In this document: positions 19,776-29,932 of the stretch, piece after piece
Position numbering within the stretch: the first letter of the stretch is position 1
How the letters are laid out: each line of letters starts with the position of its first letter
Assembly: GCF_050262165.1 (NCBI RefSeq)
Contig: NZ_CP189844.1
Strand: one strand, 5' to 3'
Source of the DNA: Parvimonas sp015257355
GTDB taxonomy: Bacteria > Bacillota > Clostridia > Tissierellales > Peptoniphilaceae
DNA: 64,000 bases
Made by a program: the position numbers and the translations under genes
The notes under the pieces: generated by a model
What the model was told of the DNA's origin: nothing
The model's input: only the letters and a program-made list of their open reading frames with translations
Database searches by the model: none

Positions 19776-21801
19776 AATTCATAATTATATTTTCACTTAG
19801 ATTTTTGATGAATTCGTCAACATTTCTTTTTACAACTTGATTTTCTTCTTTTTCAAAATTAAAATCATCCTTCAAAAGCTTATCAACATATTTTATAGCT
19901 AATTTTAAAAGCTCATAATCTTTCTGAATATTTAAAATTTTAAATCTTGCTTCTCCTGATTGACGATATCCAAGTATATCACCATATCCTCTTAGTAAAA
20001 AATCTTGTTCTGAAATATAAAACCCATCATTTGATGAACACATTATATCCATTCTCTTTTTAACATTTGTACTTTTATTATTGCTAACTAAAATGCAAAA
20101 GCTATCGTAATTTCCTCTTCCAATTCTTCCTCTAAGTTGATGTAACTGACTAAGACCAAATCTTTCAGCATTATAAATTACCATTATATTGGAATTAGGA
20201 ACATTAATACCTACTTCTATTACAGTTGTAGCAACTAGAACTTTTATTTTTCCGTTTTCAAAATTTTTCATTATCCTATCTTTGTCAACAGGTTTTAACT
20301 TCCCATGTATAAACTCGATTTCAATGTTTTGAAAATATCTTTCTTTTAAACGTTCATATAAATTTATAACTGACTGTAACTCCAATGTATCGCTCTCATC
20401 GACAAGTGGACATACTATATAAGCTTGACGTCCTTCTGATATATGTTTTCTTATAAAACTCATGTATCTATCTTCATAATTTTCATCCACAAAATAAGTA
20501 TTTACCTTTCCTCTTCCGCTAGGTAACTCATCGATAGTAGAAATATCTAAATCACAAAACATTACAAGTCCTACTGTTCTAGGTATAGGTGTTGCACTCA
20601 TAACTAATATATCTGGATTTTTTGATTTTTTAGAAAGTAAAAATCTTTGTTTAACTCCAAATCTATGTTGTTCATCTGTAATAACAAATCCTAAATTCTT
20701 ATATACGACTTTTTCTTGAAATACAGCATGTGTCCCAATTATGATATCAACTTGTCCATTTTCTATTTTTTCTCTTATAGTTTTCTTTTCTGATTCTTTC
20801 AAACTTCCTACTAGTAATTCAACTTTAATATTATGTTTTTCAAAAAGTTCTATAGCATTTTCAAAATGTTGTCTTGCTAATATTTCAGTAGGAGCCATTA
20901 AAACAGATTGAAATCCATTTTTAACAACATTAAACATTGCTATAAATGAAACTATCGTTTTACCACAACCAACATCCCCTTGAATTAATCTGTTCATTTG
21001 TCTATCAGAAGACATATCATTAAAAATATCCTCTAAAACTTTGTTTTGTGAATTTGTCAATTTAAAACTTAAAGAATTTATAAATTCTAATGTTTCATCT
21101 TTTATTTGAAAACTAATAGCATCATCATTTTTCTTTTTAAATTTTTTCATAGATAGTTGAAAATAAAAAATTTCATCAAAGGCTAATCTTCTTTTTGCTC
21201 TAATAAAACTTTCATTATCTTTTGGAAAATGAATGTTCCTAATTGCATTGTCATAGCTTTCTAAGTTTAATTCATTTAGAATATTACTAGGTAGTTTTTC
21301 TTCAAAATATGAATTCTTTTTTAATAAATTTTGAATAATCTTAACTAAGTCTAAATTTGAAATCCCTTTGCATAAATGATATTGTGGAATTACACTACCA
21401 ATTATATTTACTTTGTTTTGCATAGTTGGAGATTGAATTTCAACATTTTTTCCAAGCAGTTTAGCTCTTCCATACATTTCATATACATTATTAATCTTTA
21501 AATTTTTTGAAATAAAAATATTATTAAAATATACAATAGTACAATAATTCATTTCTTCATCCATTGCCAAAAATTTTGTAACTCTAATATTCCTTTTCTT
21601 TCTATTTTCCATTAAAGAAATAATTTTTAATCTATATGAATAGTTTCCTTCTTCTGTTATTTCAGAAATTTTTTTAAATTTTGTGGTATCAATATATGAA
21701 TACGGATAATATTCTAATAAATTGTTTATAGTAAAAATACCTAATTTATTTAGTAGCGCTAATTTTTTTTCTCCAATACCTTTTAAATCTTTTAATTCCA
21801 T
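19774..21801 (-). CDS. recG: ATP-dependent DNA helicase RecG
   Basis: 675 residues. Superfamily 2 helicase remodelling stalled forks and Holliday junctions. N-terminal wedge/OB domain, then Walker A GDVGCGKT, DEQHRFG box, SATPIPRT, and C-terminal motif VI QLRGRIGRG. Its neighbour fakA is a frequent partner in Firmicutes, though here a strong terminator lies between them, so recG probably has its own promoter. Confidence 0.97.
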   Translation of the reverse strand: MELKDLKGIGEKKLALLNKLGIFTINNLLEYYPYSYIDTTKFKKISEITEEGNYSYRLKIISLMENRKKRNIRVTKFLAMDEEMNYCTIVYFNNIFISKNLKINNVYEMYGRAKLLGKNVEIQSPTMQNKVNIIGSVIPQYHLCKGISNLDLVKIIQNLLKKNSYFEEKLPSNILNELNLESYDNAIRNIHFPKDNESFIRAKRRLAFDEIFYFQLSMKKFKKKNDDAISFQIKDETLEFINSLSFKLTNSQNKVLEDIFNDMSSDRQMNRLIQGDVGCGKTIVSFIAMFNVVKNGFQSVLMAPTEILARQHFENAIELFEKHNIKVELLVGSLKESEKKTIREKIENGQVDIIIGTHAVFQEKVVYKNLGFVITDEQHRFGVKQRFLLSKKSKNPDILVMSATPIPRTVGLVMFCDLDISTIDELPSGRGKVNTYFVDENYEDRYMSFIRKHISEGRQAYIVCPLVDESDTLELQSVINLYERLKERYFQNIEIEFIHGKLKPVDKDRIMKNFENGKIKVLVATTVIEVGINVPNSNIMVIYNAERFGLSQLHQLRGRIGRGNYDSFCILVSNNKSTNVKKRMDIMCSSNDGFYISEQDFLLRGYGDILGYRQSGEARFKILNIQKDYELLKLAIKYVDKLLKDDFNFEKEENQVVKRNVDEFIKNLSENIIMN

Positions 21802-21812
21802 AATTATCCTTA

Positions 21813-21836
21813 CAAAAAAAGTCCTTTCGGACTTTT
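21813..21836 (-). terminator. Terminator between fakA and recG
   Basis: 8-bp stem AAAAGTCC/GGACTTTT with a GAAA tetraloop and seven T on the minus strand; nearly symmetrical, so it could act in both directions. Confidence 0.88.
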
Positions 21837-21887
21837 TAATTTTTTAATGTAAAAGCAAAATAATAAATTATTTTAATATTAAGCTTA

Positions 21888-23510
21888 TTATTCTACTGAA
21901 ATTAAATAATAATATAGTGGTTGACCACCATATACTAATTCTACTTCAATATCTTCATATTTTTCTTCAACTAATTTCGCTAATTCACTAGCTTCTTCTT
22001 CTTTAACATCTTCTCCGTAATATATACTTACTATAGAAGAATCTGCATCAACTAGTTGATCTATAAGTTTTTCAAATGTTTCTTCAATTTTCTTTTCTGA
22101 AATTGTAATCTTATTTTCATTCAAACCCATAAAGTCATCTTTTTCAATTTTTACACCTTCGATTTCTGTATCTCTAAGTGCATATGTTATTTGTCCAACT
22201 TTTATATTTGAAATCGCTTCAGTCATAAGTTTAACATTTTCTTCTACAGATAAAGATTCATCGAAATTAAATAAACAACTAAAAGCTTGTGGTATTTGTT
22301 TAGTCTTAATAACATGAAGTCTTTTTTCTGAAATTTTCGCGGCTTGTTCAGAAACAAGTATTATATTACTATTGTTTGGAAAAACAAAAATATCATCAGC
22401 GTTAATCTTTTCAACTGCTTTTAAAATATCTTCAGTTGAAGGATTCATTGTTTGTCCGCCAGTTATAATTTCGTCTACTCCCATACTTTTAAAAATCTCA
22501 TCGATACCTTCTCCAGTTGATATGGAAATAAAACCATATTTTTTATGTTCTTTTACTTCTTCAGAACTTTTGGCTTCTTCAACTTCTTTATCAGTATGAT
22601 GTAAATGATTATGTTGCCTTCTCATATTATCAATTTTTAAGTCATGTAGAGGTCCAAATTCTAATGCCCATTCAATTGCTTGTCCTGGGTGGTTAGTATG
22701 AACATGTACTTTTATAAGATTATCTCCTTTAACAACAATTAAAGAATCACCAATACTTGCAAGCTTATCTCTTAAAATACCATATTCTTCTGAATCACTT
22801 GTAACCATAAACTCAGTACAGTATCCAAATTTAATATCTTCATCTTGTTGTGCTGCTAAATGTTCAATTCTTGCTGGTTTATTAAATTCATATGTGTTTT
22901 TAATTTCTACAACTTCATCTCCTAACGCACCTTCTAAAAGATACATTAATCCACGTCCACCAGCATCTACTACTTCAGCTTCTTTTAAAATAGGTAATAT
23001 TTCAGGAGTTTTTTCCAAACTTCTAAATCCTTCTTTTAAAATTTCTTTACAGAACTCAAATTCATCATCAAATCTAGTATAATTAGCTTCAGCGTATTCT
23101 CCCATTTCTCTAATTACTGTAAGAATTGTGCCTTCAGTAGGTTTAATTACAGATTTATATGCTACTTTATATGCATTAACAAAACATTCTTTAATTGTTT
23201 CAACATCAAGAGTTACACTTTCTTTACTTCCTAAATAGAACCCTCTTAAAATTTGAGATAAAATTACTCCTGAATTCCCTCTAGCACCCATCAAGGCTCC
23301 ATCACTTATTGCTTTTGTTACATCAGCACAAGTATTAACTTTTGAGTTTTCTAAATTCTTTATAGCAGACTTAATAGTCAATGACATATTAGTACCAGTA
23401 TCTCCGTCTGGAACAGGAAATACATTTAAGCTGTTAACTATCTCTTTATTTGATTCAAGATAATTACGAGCTCTTACAAATGCCATTTGCAATTGTTCAC
23501 TATTTATCAT
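21888..23510 (-). CDS. fakA: DAK2-domain fatty acid kinase (YloV/FakA type)
   Basis: 540 residues. The N-terminal DhaL domain has NVFPVPDGDTGTNMSLT (Mg-ATP binding aspartates) and GARGNSGVILSQ. A middle and C-terminal region typical of YloV/FakA follows. FakA phosphorylates fatty acids presented by FakB and feeds them to phospholipid synthesis. The small Asp23-family gene lies nine bases upstream, the conserved yloU-yloV pair. No fakB is in the window. Confidence 0.9.
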   Translation of the reverse strand: MINSEQLQMAFVRARNYLESNKEIVNSLNVFPVPDGDTGTNMSLTIKSAIKNLENSKVNTCADVTKAISDGALMGARGNSGVILSQILRGFYLGSKESVTLDVETIKECFVNAYKVAYKSVIKPTEGTILTVIREMGEYAEANYTRFDDEFEFCKEILKEGFRSLEKTPEILPILKEAEVVDAGGRGLMYLLEGALGDEVVEIKNTYEFNKPARIEHLAAQQDEDIKFGYCTEFMVTSDSEEYGILRDKLASIGDSLIVVKGDNLIKVHVHTNHPGQAIEWALEFGPLHDLKIDNMRRQHNHLHHTDKEVEEAKSSEEVKEHKKYGFISISTGEGIDEIFKSMGVDEIITGGQTMNPSTEDILKAVEKINADDIFVFPNNSNIILVSEQAAKISEKRLHVIKTKQIPQAFSCLFNFDESLSVEENVKLMTEAISNIKVGQITYALRDTEIEGVKIEKDDFMGLNENKITISEKKIEETFEKLIDQLVDADSSIVSIYYGEDVKEEEASELAKLVEEKYEDIEVELVYGGQPLYYYLISVE

Positions 23511-23519
23511 AAATTCCTC

Positions 23520-23873
23520 CTAATTATCTTCTAATTTAATTCCATGAACATTAACATTAACCTTTTTAACAGTTAATCCTGTTAAGTTTTCAACATTATA
23601 TTTTACATTTTCTATGATATTTTCACAAACAGTTGATATTTTTATTCCATATTGAATAACTATATGCAAATCTATAAAAATACTATTTTCTTTAAGTACA
23701 ACATGAACACCTTTACTAGAATTATCCCAACCTAAAAGTTGATAAATTCCATCTTTAGGAGAAACATTAGCTAATCCGCAAACTCCATAACTTTCTCTTA
23801 AAACATTAGCTACGATTGTTTTAACCACAACAGGATTAATAGAAACTTTACCTAATTCATTATTAAATTCCAT
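23520..23873 (-). CDS. Asp23/Gls24 family protein (YloU-like)
   Basis: 117 residues. Envelope-stress-associated family of unknown biochemical role; in staphylococci Asp23 is membrane-tethered. The alternating beta pattern with IDLHIVIQYGIKI and a C-terminal VNVNVHGI is typical. I use the ATG at 23873 because AGGAGGT lies just upstream; an upstream in-frame ATG would add a hydrophobic extension with no ribosome site. Confidence 0.88.
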   Translation of the reverse strand: MEFNNELGKVSINPVVVKTIVANVLRESYGVCGLANVSPKDGIYQLLGWDNSSKGVHVVLKENSIFIDLHIVIQYGIKISTVCENIIENVKYNVENLTGLTVKKVNVNVHGIKLEDN

Positions 23874-23945
23874 ATAAATACCTCCTAATTTATACATAAG
23901 TATATAGATTACTATATCAAATTTTAGAAAAAAAATCAATATATT

Positions 23946-25310
23946 TTACAAATCTTTAATTGCTGATTCCCATTTTACTCTTAATACAAAAAAGAAAAAT
24001 ATAAATGCTGCCATACAATTAGAAAATAAATTACCCCAAAAAATAGAATACACTCCTAAGTACTTTTCTGTAAAAATTATAAAAATATATCTTAGAAGCC
24101 AAACTCTCATTATACCTGTTAATAATGGCATTTTTGTTCGTCCAAGTCCTATAAATACTCCTTGTTCAACAGTAAATATTCCAAAACCAATAACCGAATA
24201 CATATATATTGTAAGAGCTTTATTTGTTATTGTAGTAATCTCTGGATTCTTTTGAAATAGATCTACAATATATGGATTTAATGGTGTAAAAATAATTATG
24301 ATTGAAAAGACAATCAATAATGAAATCAATATTCCATAATAAAAAATCTTTTTTGCATTTTTAGAATTACCATTTCCTATGTTCATACTTATCATTGTAG
24401 TAACAGTTGTTCCTACACTGGTTGGTAAAACAAAATAAATAGAATTTATATTTGATGCAATTGTAGAAGCATTTAAAGCAATTGAACCATATTTAACTAC
24501 TTCTTTATTAATTAAAAAGAATCCAATATATACTAAAATATAAGATAATACACTAGGAATAGCTAACTCCATTGTTTTTTTTATAAACTCTAAATCAAAT
24601 TTAAAATTATGTAAAGATAATTGCATATCAGATTTCTTTAAAAAAAGATCACAATACATCCAAATCCCTATTAAAAGATATGACATAAATGATGCTGATA
24701 CTGCACCAATGACTCCTAAATTTAGTATAGAAAGAAATATAGTGTTAAAAATTACTTTTAAAACTAATAATATAATCATTCTTAAGAATGGTGCTTCAGG
24801 ATGTCCCGTACCATTTTTTATAGAATTAAATATAGCAGCCATAAATAAAAATGGTAATACAAAAGAATATAATCCCAAGTATTGAAATACATGAGTTGAA
24901 AGCTCTTCATTTACACCTCTTGAAATTATATACGAAAGAATCAAGCAAATTGGAGAAAGTAATAATCCAATTATAAAAGATAAAACTAAAATTTGAACCG
25001 AAGCTTGTTTAGTTTTTTCAATATCTCCTTTCCCATATAGTTGTCCTATTATTGCAGAAGCTGCAACACTGAGCCCTTGAGAAAAAGCATTTAAAATATT
25101 TATAACTGATTGTGAAAACCCAATAGCCCCAGCTATGACATAACCAGCTTTATTATTTAAGAATAAGCCATCAGAAATAGGAATTAAAGATTGAACAATA
25201 CCCATCATAAATACTGGTATAGTTAATAAGAAAATAGTCTTCATTACATTTTCACTTAAAATCATTTCTCTTCTTTCTTCAGAACTCTTGTTAAAAATTT
25301 TTGTATTCAT
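23946..25310 (-). CDS. MATE family efflux transporter
   Basis: 454 residues with about twelve transmembrane helices in two similar halves, family opening residues LTIPVFMMGIVQSLIP. Likely exports drugs or metabolites driven by Na+ or H+. Start has GGAGTG upstream. About 50 bases ahead of it lies one of two related ~55-bp elements in this window. A second MATE gene is encoded at 40.9 kb; the two are clearly different in sequence. Confidence 0.9.
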   Translation of the reverse strand: MNTKIFNKSSEERREMILSENVMKTIFLLTIPVFMMGIVQSLIPISDGLFLNNKAGYVIAGAIGFSQSVINILNAFSQGLSVAASAIIGQLYGKGDIEKTKQASVQILVLSFIIGLLLSPICLILSYIISRGVNEELSTHVFQYLGLYSFVLPFLFMAAIFNSIKNGTGHPEAPFLRMIILLVLKVIFNTIFLSILNLGVIGAVSASFMSYLLIGIWMYCDLFLKKSDMQLSLHNFKFDLEFIKKTMELAIPSVLSYILVYIGFFLINKEVVKYGSIALNASTIASNINSIYFVLPTSVGTTVTTMISMNIGNGNSKNAKKIFYYGILISLLIVFSIIIIFTPLNPYIVDLFQKNPEITTITNKALTIYMYSVIGFGIFTVEQGVFIGLGRTKMPLLTGIMRVWLLRYIFIIFTEKYLGVYSIFWGNLFSNCMAAFIFFFFVLRVKWESAIKDL

Positions 25311-25358
25311 AAAATCACTCCAATTAAATTATATACCTTAATAAAAATAATTTCAAAT

Positions 25359-25415
25359 AAGAACCCCACACTTCCACGATGCTTCACATCGGATTAGTTC
25401 TCGGGAACCATGTTG
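25359..25415. repeat. Dispersed ~55-bp element, copy A
   Basis: Shares AAGAACC, CTTCC, ATGCTTC and GGAAC with copy B at 60812-60866 at almost identical spacing (offsets 0, 12, 20, 45 versus 0, 12, 20, 44); about seven of ten bases agree over the core. It can fold CGATG/CATCG with a five-base loop. It lies between a terminator and the MATE start. I cannot match it to a known riboswitch or RNA family. Confidence 0.6.
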
Positions 25416-25426
25416 TTTCACAATAA

Positions 25427-25456
25427 TAAAAAAGCTACCGATTTAACGATAGCTTT
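25427..25456 (-). terminator. Terminator after ispH-rpsA
   Basis: 10-bp minus-strand stem AAAGCTATCG/CGGTAGCTTT (one wobble) followed by T6. Confidence 0.88.
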
Positions 25457-25473
25457 TAAAATATTTTAAATTT

Positions 25474-27492
25474 TTATAATTCTATATCAAGTAATGCTCC
25501 AATTGAATTGTCTAATTCTTGATTTTCAAATTTTGCTTGTTCTTGTTCTTCTTCTATAACAACTTCTTCTTGTTCTTCTTCTACAACTTCTACTACTGGT
25601 TTTTCAAGAAGCTCTTTAATAGATAAAGAAATTTTTTGATTTTCTTCATCAATATTAATTATTTTAACTTCAACTTCATCTCCAATATTTAAAACATCAG
25701 CTGCTTTTTCAATATGATCATAAGAAATTTGAGAAATATGAACTAATCCTTCAACATTTTCTTTTAATTTAACAAATGCACCAAAATCAACTAAATTAAT
25801 TACTGTTCCTGATACAACATCACCAACTGCATTATTTTCTAAGAATAATTCAAAAGGTTTCTTTGTCAATTGTTTTAATCCTAAAGAAATTCTATTTCTT
25901 TCTCTATTTAATTTTAATACAACTACTTCAACTTCATCTCCTACAGATAAAATATCAGAAGGTTTCTTAATTCTATTCCAAGATATATCTGATACATGAA
26001 TTAATCCATCAACATCTCCTAAATTAACAAATGCACCAAAGTCAGTTAATTTTCTAACAGTTCCTGTTAAAACATCATCAACAGATAATTTGCTCCAAGC
26101 TAAATCTAATTTTTCATTAAGCTCTTTTTGTTCAACTTCTCTTCTTGAAAGAACAACTTTTTTCTTTCTTTCATCTAAACTGATTATTTCACATTCAATT
26201 TTCTTTCCAATATATGGTGTAAAATCTTTTACGAAGCTAGTTGTAATATGACTTGCAGGAATAAAAGCATTAATACCATCAACAGTAGCTAATAGGCCTC
26301 CTTTAACTTCTTTTACTACTTCAGCTTCTACCAACTCTTTATTGTTGAATTTTTCAACAAGATTTTGCCAATCTTTTAGAGATTCAACTCTTTTAGTTGA
26401 TAAAACAACATTACCTTCTCCGTCATCAAGTTTAATTACATAAACATCAATTTCTTGACCTTCATGGAATAAATCCTTAGGTTTTTTAGTAATGTCAGAA
26501 GATAACTCATCAAGTTTAATAATCCCATCACTTCTATAACCTATATTTACCATAACTTCAGTTTCAGTAACATAAATTATAGTACCTTTCACTATGTCTC
26601 TTGGATAAATTTTCTTAATACTCCCTTCTATTTGTTCCATAAATTCATCCTTGCTTAAAATTTCCATACCTTCAACTACCTCCTCTATTAACCAATCCGG
26701 AGTTGAAGCGCCGGCGGTTAATCCTATTTTCTTATATTTTACCATATCTTTCAATGGTAAATCTAAAAATGTCTCAATTCGATATACATTTTTACAATGC
26801 TTTTTAGCTACTTCATAAAGCTTATTTGTATTTGAGCTACTGTATCCCCCAATAACTATCATACAATCTACTTTTTTAGAAATTTCTTCGCAAGAATTTT
26901 GTCTTTTTGAAGTTGCATCACAAATTGTATTTTCAATTATAACATTTTCATTTCTATCTTTTATTATATCAGAAAATTGAAAAAATTTCTCTACTAAATT
27001 TGTCGTTTGTGAAATAATATATAAATTTTTTTTATTTTTTATCATTTCAGCTTCTTCTTTGGTATTAATTACACAATATTTATCACCACAATAGCCAACC
27101 ATTGCTTTTATTTCTGGATGATTTTCATCTCCAATAATAATAATTTCATAACCATCTTTTACTTTTTTTTCAATTTTTCTGTATATATTTAATAAAACTG
27201 GACATGTACAGTCAATACATTTATGTCCTAAGTTTATCATTTTTTCCTTAATACTTGGATGTATTCCATGAGAACGTAAAACTATAGTTCCTTTATTCTC
27301 TTTTTCATAGTCATTAATAATCTTAAGTCCTTTTTTATCAAATTTTTGAACAACTTGAGGATTATGAATTAACTCACCATAAGAATACACCTTTTCATTA
27401 TTTTTATTTTCATTTAAAGTTTTTTCAGCTAATTTTACAGCTCTTTTAACTCCAAAACAAAAACCAGCATTATTAGCTATTAGTATTTCCAT
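25474..27492 (-). CDS. ispH-rpsA: IspH-S1 fusion: HMBPP reductase + ribosomal protein S1
   Basis: 672 residues. Residues 1-~280 are IspH/LytB: ANNAGFCFGVKRAV with the first cluster cysteine, CIDCTCPVL and ENTICDAT with the others. It makes IPP and DMAPP. From about residue 295 there are four S1 RNA-binding repeats, including GTVRKLTDFGAFVNLG and GTVINLVDFGAFVKL, then an acidic tail. This fusion is known from many Clostridia. The start overlaps the end of plsC by 20 bases with no clear ribosome site, which suggests coupled translation. Confidence 0.95.
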   Translation of the reverse strand: MEILIANNAGFCFGVKRAVKLAEKTLNENKNNEKVYSYGELIHNPQVVQKFDKKGLKIINDYEKENKGTIVLRSHGIHPSIKEKMINLGHKCIDCTCPVLLNIYRKIEKKVKDGYEIIIIGDENHPEIKAMVGYCGDKYCVINTKEEAEMIKNKKNLYIISQTTNLVEKFFQFSDIIKDRNENVIIENTICDATSKRQNSCEEISKKVDCMIVIGGYSSSNTNKLYEVAKKHCKNVYRIETFLDLPLKDMVKYKKIGLTAGASTPDWLIEEVVEGMEILSKDEFMEQIEGSIKKIYPRDIVKGTIIYVTETEVMVNIGYRSDGIIKLDELSSDITKKPKDLFHEGQEIDVYVIKLDDGEGNVVLSTKRVESLKDWQNLVEKFNNKELVEAEVVKEVKGGLLATVDGINAFIPASHITTSFVKDFTPYIGKKIECEIISLDERKKKVVLSRREVEQKELNEKLDLAWSKLSVDDVLTGTVRKLTDFGAFVNLGDVDGLIHVSDISWNRIKKPSDILSVGDEVEVVVLKLNRERNRISLGLKQLTKKPFELFLENNAVGDVVSGTVINLVDFGAFVKLKENVEGLVHISQISYDHIEKAADVLNIGDEVEVKIINIDEENQKISLSIKELLEKPVVEVVEEEQEEVVIEEEQEQAKFENQELDNSIGALLDIEL

Positions 27493-28060
27493 ATTTTACT
27501 TGATAAATTTGATTGAATAATTCTTCTGTTAATTTATCAATTGCCTCCGAATCTTCCATATTTTCAAAATTATTAATTTCAATCATAGGATATATATCAA
27601 CAGTTATTTTAGAGAAAATTCTATAGGTACCTTCTATATGAATTGGTAAAATATTAACTTTATTTTTTAAAGCAATAAGTGCTACTCCCTTTTTCATATT
27701 ATTTATATCAACTGTTTTAACTCTAGTTCCTTCTGGAAATATACCAAGAATATTTCCAGCTCTAATGACTCTAAAACAAGATTTTATAGCTTTTATATCA
27801 GTATTATCTCTATCTATAGGAATTACTCCCAACTTCCCAAAAAACTTAGCAAATAATTTTTTTTCAAAAAGTTCTTTTTTTGAAAGAAAAAATATTTGTC
27901 TCTTAGTTAATGTTGCTAGGATAACCGGATCAAAAATATGAATATGATTTGCACTAATTATAAAAGGTTGATCATCTTTTAAATTTTCAATTCCATTAAT
28001 TTTAACCCTATAAATAAGTTTAACTAAAACAGAAACTATTGAAACTAAAAACCTATACAT
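27473..28060 (-). CDS. plsC: 1-acyl-glycerol-3-phosphate acyltransferase
   Basis: 195 residues. Acylates lysophosphatidate to phosphatidate at the membrane. Motif I NHIHIFD (NHx4D) and motif III FPEGTR are both present, with a hydrophobic N-terminus. Overlaps cmk upstream and ispH downstream, the common cmk-plsC-ispH order of Clostridia. Confidence 0.94.
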   Translation of the reverse strand: MYRFLVSIVSVLVKLIYRVKINGIENLKDDQPFIISANHIHIFDPVILATLTKRQIFFLSKKELFEKKLFAKFFGKLGVIPIDRDNTDIKAIKSCFRVIRAGNILGIFPEGTRVKTVDINNMKKGVALIALKNKVNILPIHIEGTYRIFSKITVDIYPMIEINNFENMEDSEAIDKLTEELFNQIYQVKYGNTNS

Positions 28061-28709
28061 TATTTTCGCCTCTTATATATGATAAAAATTCTAAAATTGT
28101 TTCTTTTAAAGTCTTATCTGTAGAATCTATTTCAATTGCATCTTTTGCCTTTTTTAAAGGAGAAGCAGATCTATTCATATCATCAAAATCTCTTTTTTCA
28201 ATACTTTCTCTGACTTGCTCTAAATTAAGACCTTTTTTTCTTTCACTTTGTAAAAATCTTCTTTTTGCTCTTTCTTTTGAAGATGCAGTTAAATAAAATT
28301 TAAAATCTGCATTAGGAAAAATTACTGTACCGACATCTCTACCATCTAATACACAGCTTCCTTCCATCCCAATTTTTCTTTGAAGTGAAACTAAATGATT
28401 TCTTACATAATCATAACTTGAAACAAGTGATGCTCCCTTAGAAATTTCATCAGTTCTAATTTCTTTACCAAGCTTTACTCCATCTACATAAAGATAATTA
28501 GATTTATAAGTGAAATCAGTATCTTCAAGTATCTTCTTAATCTTATCATGATCATCTAAAGAAATATTATTAGAAATAACCTTGTATGCAATAGCTCTAT
28601 ACATAGCTCCAGTATCAATATAATTAATTTTTAATATCTTAGAAAGTTTTTTTGCTATTGTACTCTTTCCAACACCTGATGGTCCATCTATTGCTATAAT
28701 ATAATCCAT
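28053..28709 (-). CDS. cmk: Cytidylate kinase
   Basis: 218 residues. Phosphorylates CMP/dCMP. Walker A GPSGVGKST at the N-terminus, YIDTGAMYRA and DGRDVGTVIFPNA are family blocks. The ATG at 28709 is preceded by AAGGAGAG. The longer frame opening seven residues earlier lacks such a site. Confidence 0.97.
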   Translation of the reverse strand: MDYIIAIDGPSGVGKSTIAKKLSKILKINYIDTGAMYRAIAYKVISNNISLDDHDKIKKILEDTDFTYKSNYLYVDGVKLGKEIRTDEISKGASLVSSYDYVRNHLVSLQRKIGMEGSCVLDGRDVGTVIFPNADFKFYLTASSKERAKRRFLQSERKKGLNLEQVRESIEKRDFDDMNRSASPLKKAKDAIEIDSTDKTLKETILEFLSYIRGENNV

Positions 28710-28711
28710 AT

Positions 28712-29932
28712 TTACTCTCCTTCTATACAAGAAACTCCTGCTAAATGTCCAGTTGAAAAAGCAATTGTTAGGTTATACCCACCAGTATTTGCATCAACAT
28801 CTAAAAGTTCCCCTACAATATATAAATTTTTAATTAGTTTACTCTCCATAGTTGATGAGTTGACTTCTTTAACTGAAACTCCCCCAATTGTTATTATAGC
28901 TTCACTTAAAGGCCTTAAACTATTAAAATTAAATTCTAAATTTTTAATTGTTTCTACTAATTTCTTTCTATCATCTTTGCTTAGTTGATTTACACTAATT
29001 TCACCATTAACACCAGATTTTTCTAGTACTAGCTCAACCATTGCACCAATTAATACATTAGATAATACATTTTTTAAACACTTATTCTTATTTTGATCAA
29101 ATTCTCTAAGTAATCTTTGATCTAAAGTATGATGATTAATCTTAGGTTTTAAATCAATAGAAACAATAAAATCTTTTGAATTATCAAAATACTTACTTGA
29201 CTTTAAAACAATTGGTCCACTAAAACCAGTATGTGTAAAAAGCAATTCACCAAATTCTGAATGAATTAGTTTATGATTTGAATTATATATCTTAAAATCT
29301 ACAAATTTTAAACTAACACCTGAATATTTTCTAATTTTTTCTTTTACATCTATACCTACCAGTCCTGCTTTTAAATCAGTTATCGTATGACCTAATCTGT
29401 TTAAAATTTCATGACCTTTACCTCTAGAACCAGTAAATGGATAAGATTTTCCTCCAGTTGCAAATACAACTTTATCGAAAAGACCATAATCTTTATTACA
29501 AACTAATTTAAATTTTTCTCCAACAAGTTTTACATCCTCAATTTCAGTATTCAAAATTACATTTACACCTTTTGAGTTTAACGCATTTTCTAAGGCTTTA
29601 TTTACATCACTAGATTTATCAGAAATTGGAAAAACCCTTCCTCCTCTTTCAACCTTTGTTTCTAAGCCATTGTCTTTAAAAAATTTAAGTATATCTTCAT
29701 TAGTAAATGAATATAAACTACTATATAAAAAATTTTTATTACTATTAATTTCATCAAAAAACTCATAAATCTCTTTTGAGTTTGTTATATTACATCTTCC
29801 TTTACCGGAAATATATATTTTTTTTCCAATTTTTTCATTACCATCAAATAAAAAAACTTCAGTATTTTCAGTTTTTGAAAAAATTGCACTCATTATTCCT
29901 GATGCTCCAGCACCAATAACTGCTATTTTTAT
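28712..29932 (-). CDS. HI0933/BaiN-like FAD-dependent oxidoreductase, start codon unclear
   Basis: The first in-frame ATG (29893) would omit the FAD-binding dinucleotide loop, but in-frame codons upstream encode IKIAVIGAGASGIMSAIF, the expected Rossmann opening. The best start position is the ATA at 29930-29932, about ten bases after AAGG, giving 406 residues, the usual family length. So the start is either non-canonical ATA or an ATG altered by one G-to-A change. Later blocks: SGKGRCNITNS, FATGGKSYP and a C-terminal GGYNLTIAFSTG. The reaction is unknown for most members. First gene before cmk. Confidence 0.8.
   Translation of the reverse strand: MKIAVIGAGASGIMSAIFSKTENTEVFLFDGNEKIGKKIYISGKGRCNITNSKEIYEFFDEINSNKNFLYSSLYSFTNEDILKFFKDNGLETKVERGGRVFPISDKSSDVNKALENALNSKGVNVILNTEIEDVKLVGEKFKLVCNKDYGLFDKVVFATGGKSYPFTGSRGKGHEILNRLGHTITDLKAGLVGIDVKEKIRKYSGVSLKFVDFKIYNSNHKLIHSEFGELLFTHTGFSGPIVLKSSKYFDNSKDFIVSIDLKPKINHHTLDQRLLREFDQNKNKCLKNVLSNVLIGAMVELVLEKSGVNGEISVNQLSKDDRKKLVETIKNLEFNFNSLRPLSEAIITIGGVSVKEVNSSTMESKLIKNLYIVGELLDVDANTGGYNLTIAFSTGHLAGVSCIEGE

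Noticed and set aside
25359..25415. Riboswitch, SRP RNA or 5S rRNA fragment upstream of the MATE gene
   Set aside because: GGTTCC and GAAGC words recall parts of 5S and SRP RNA, but the required conserved cores are not present, and copy B lies at the 3' end of a gene, not in a leader.
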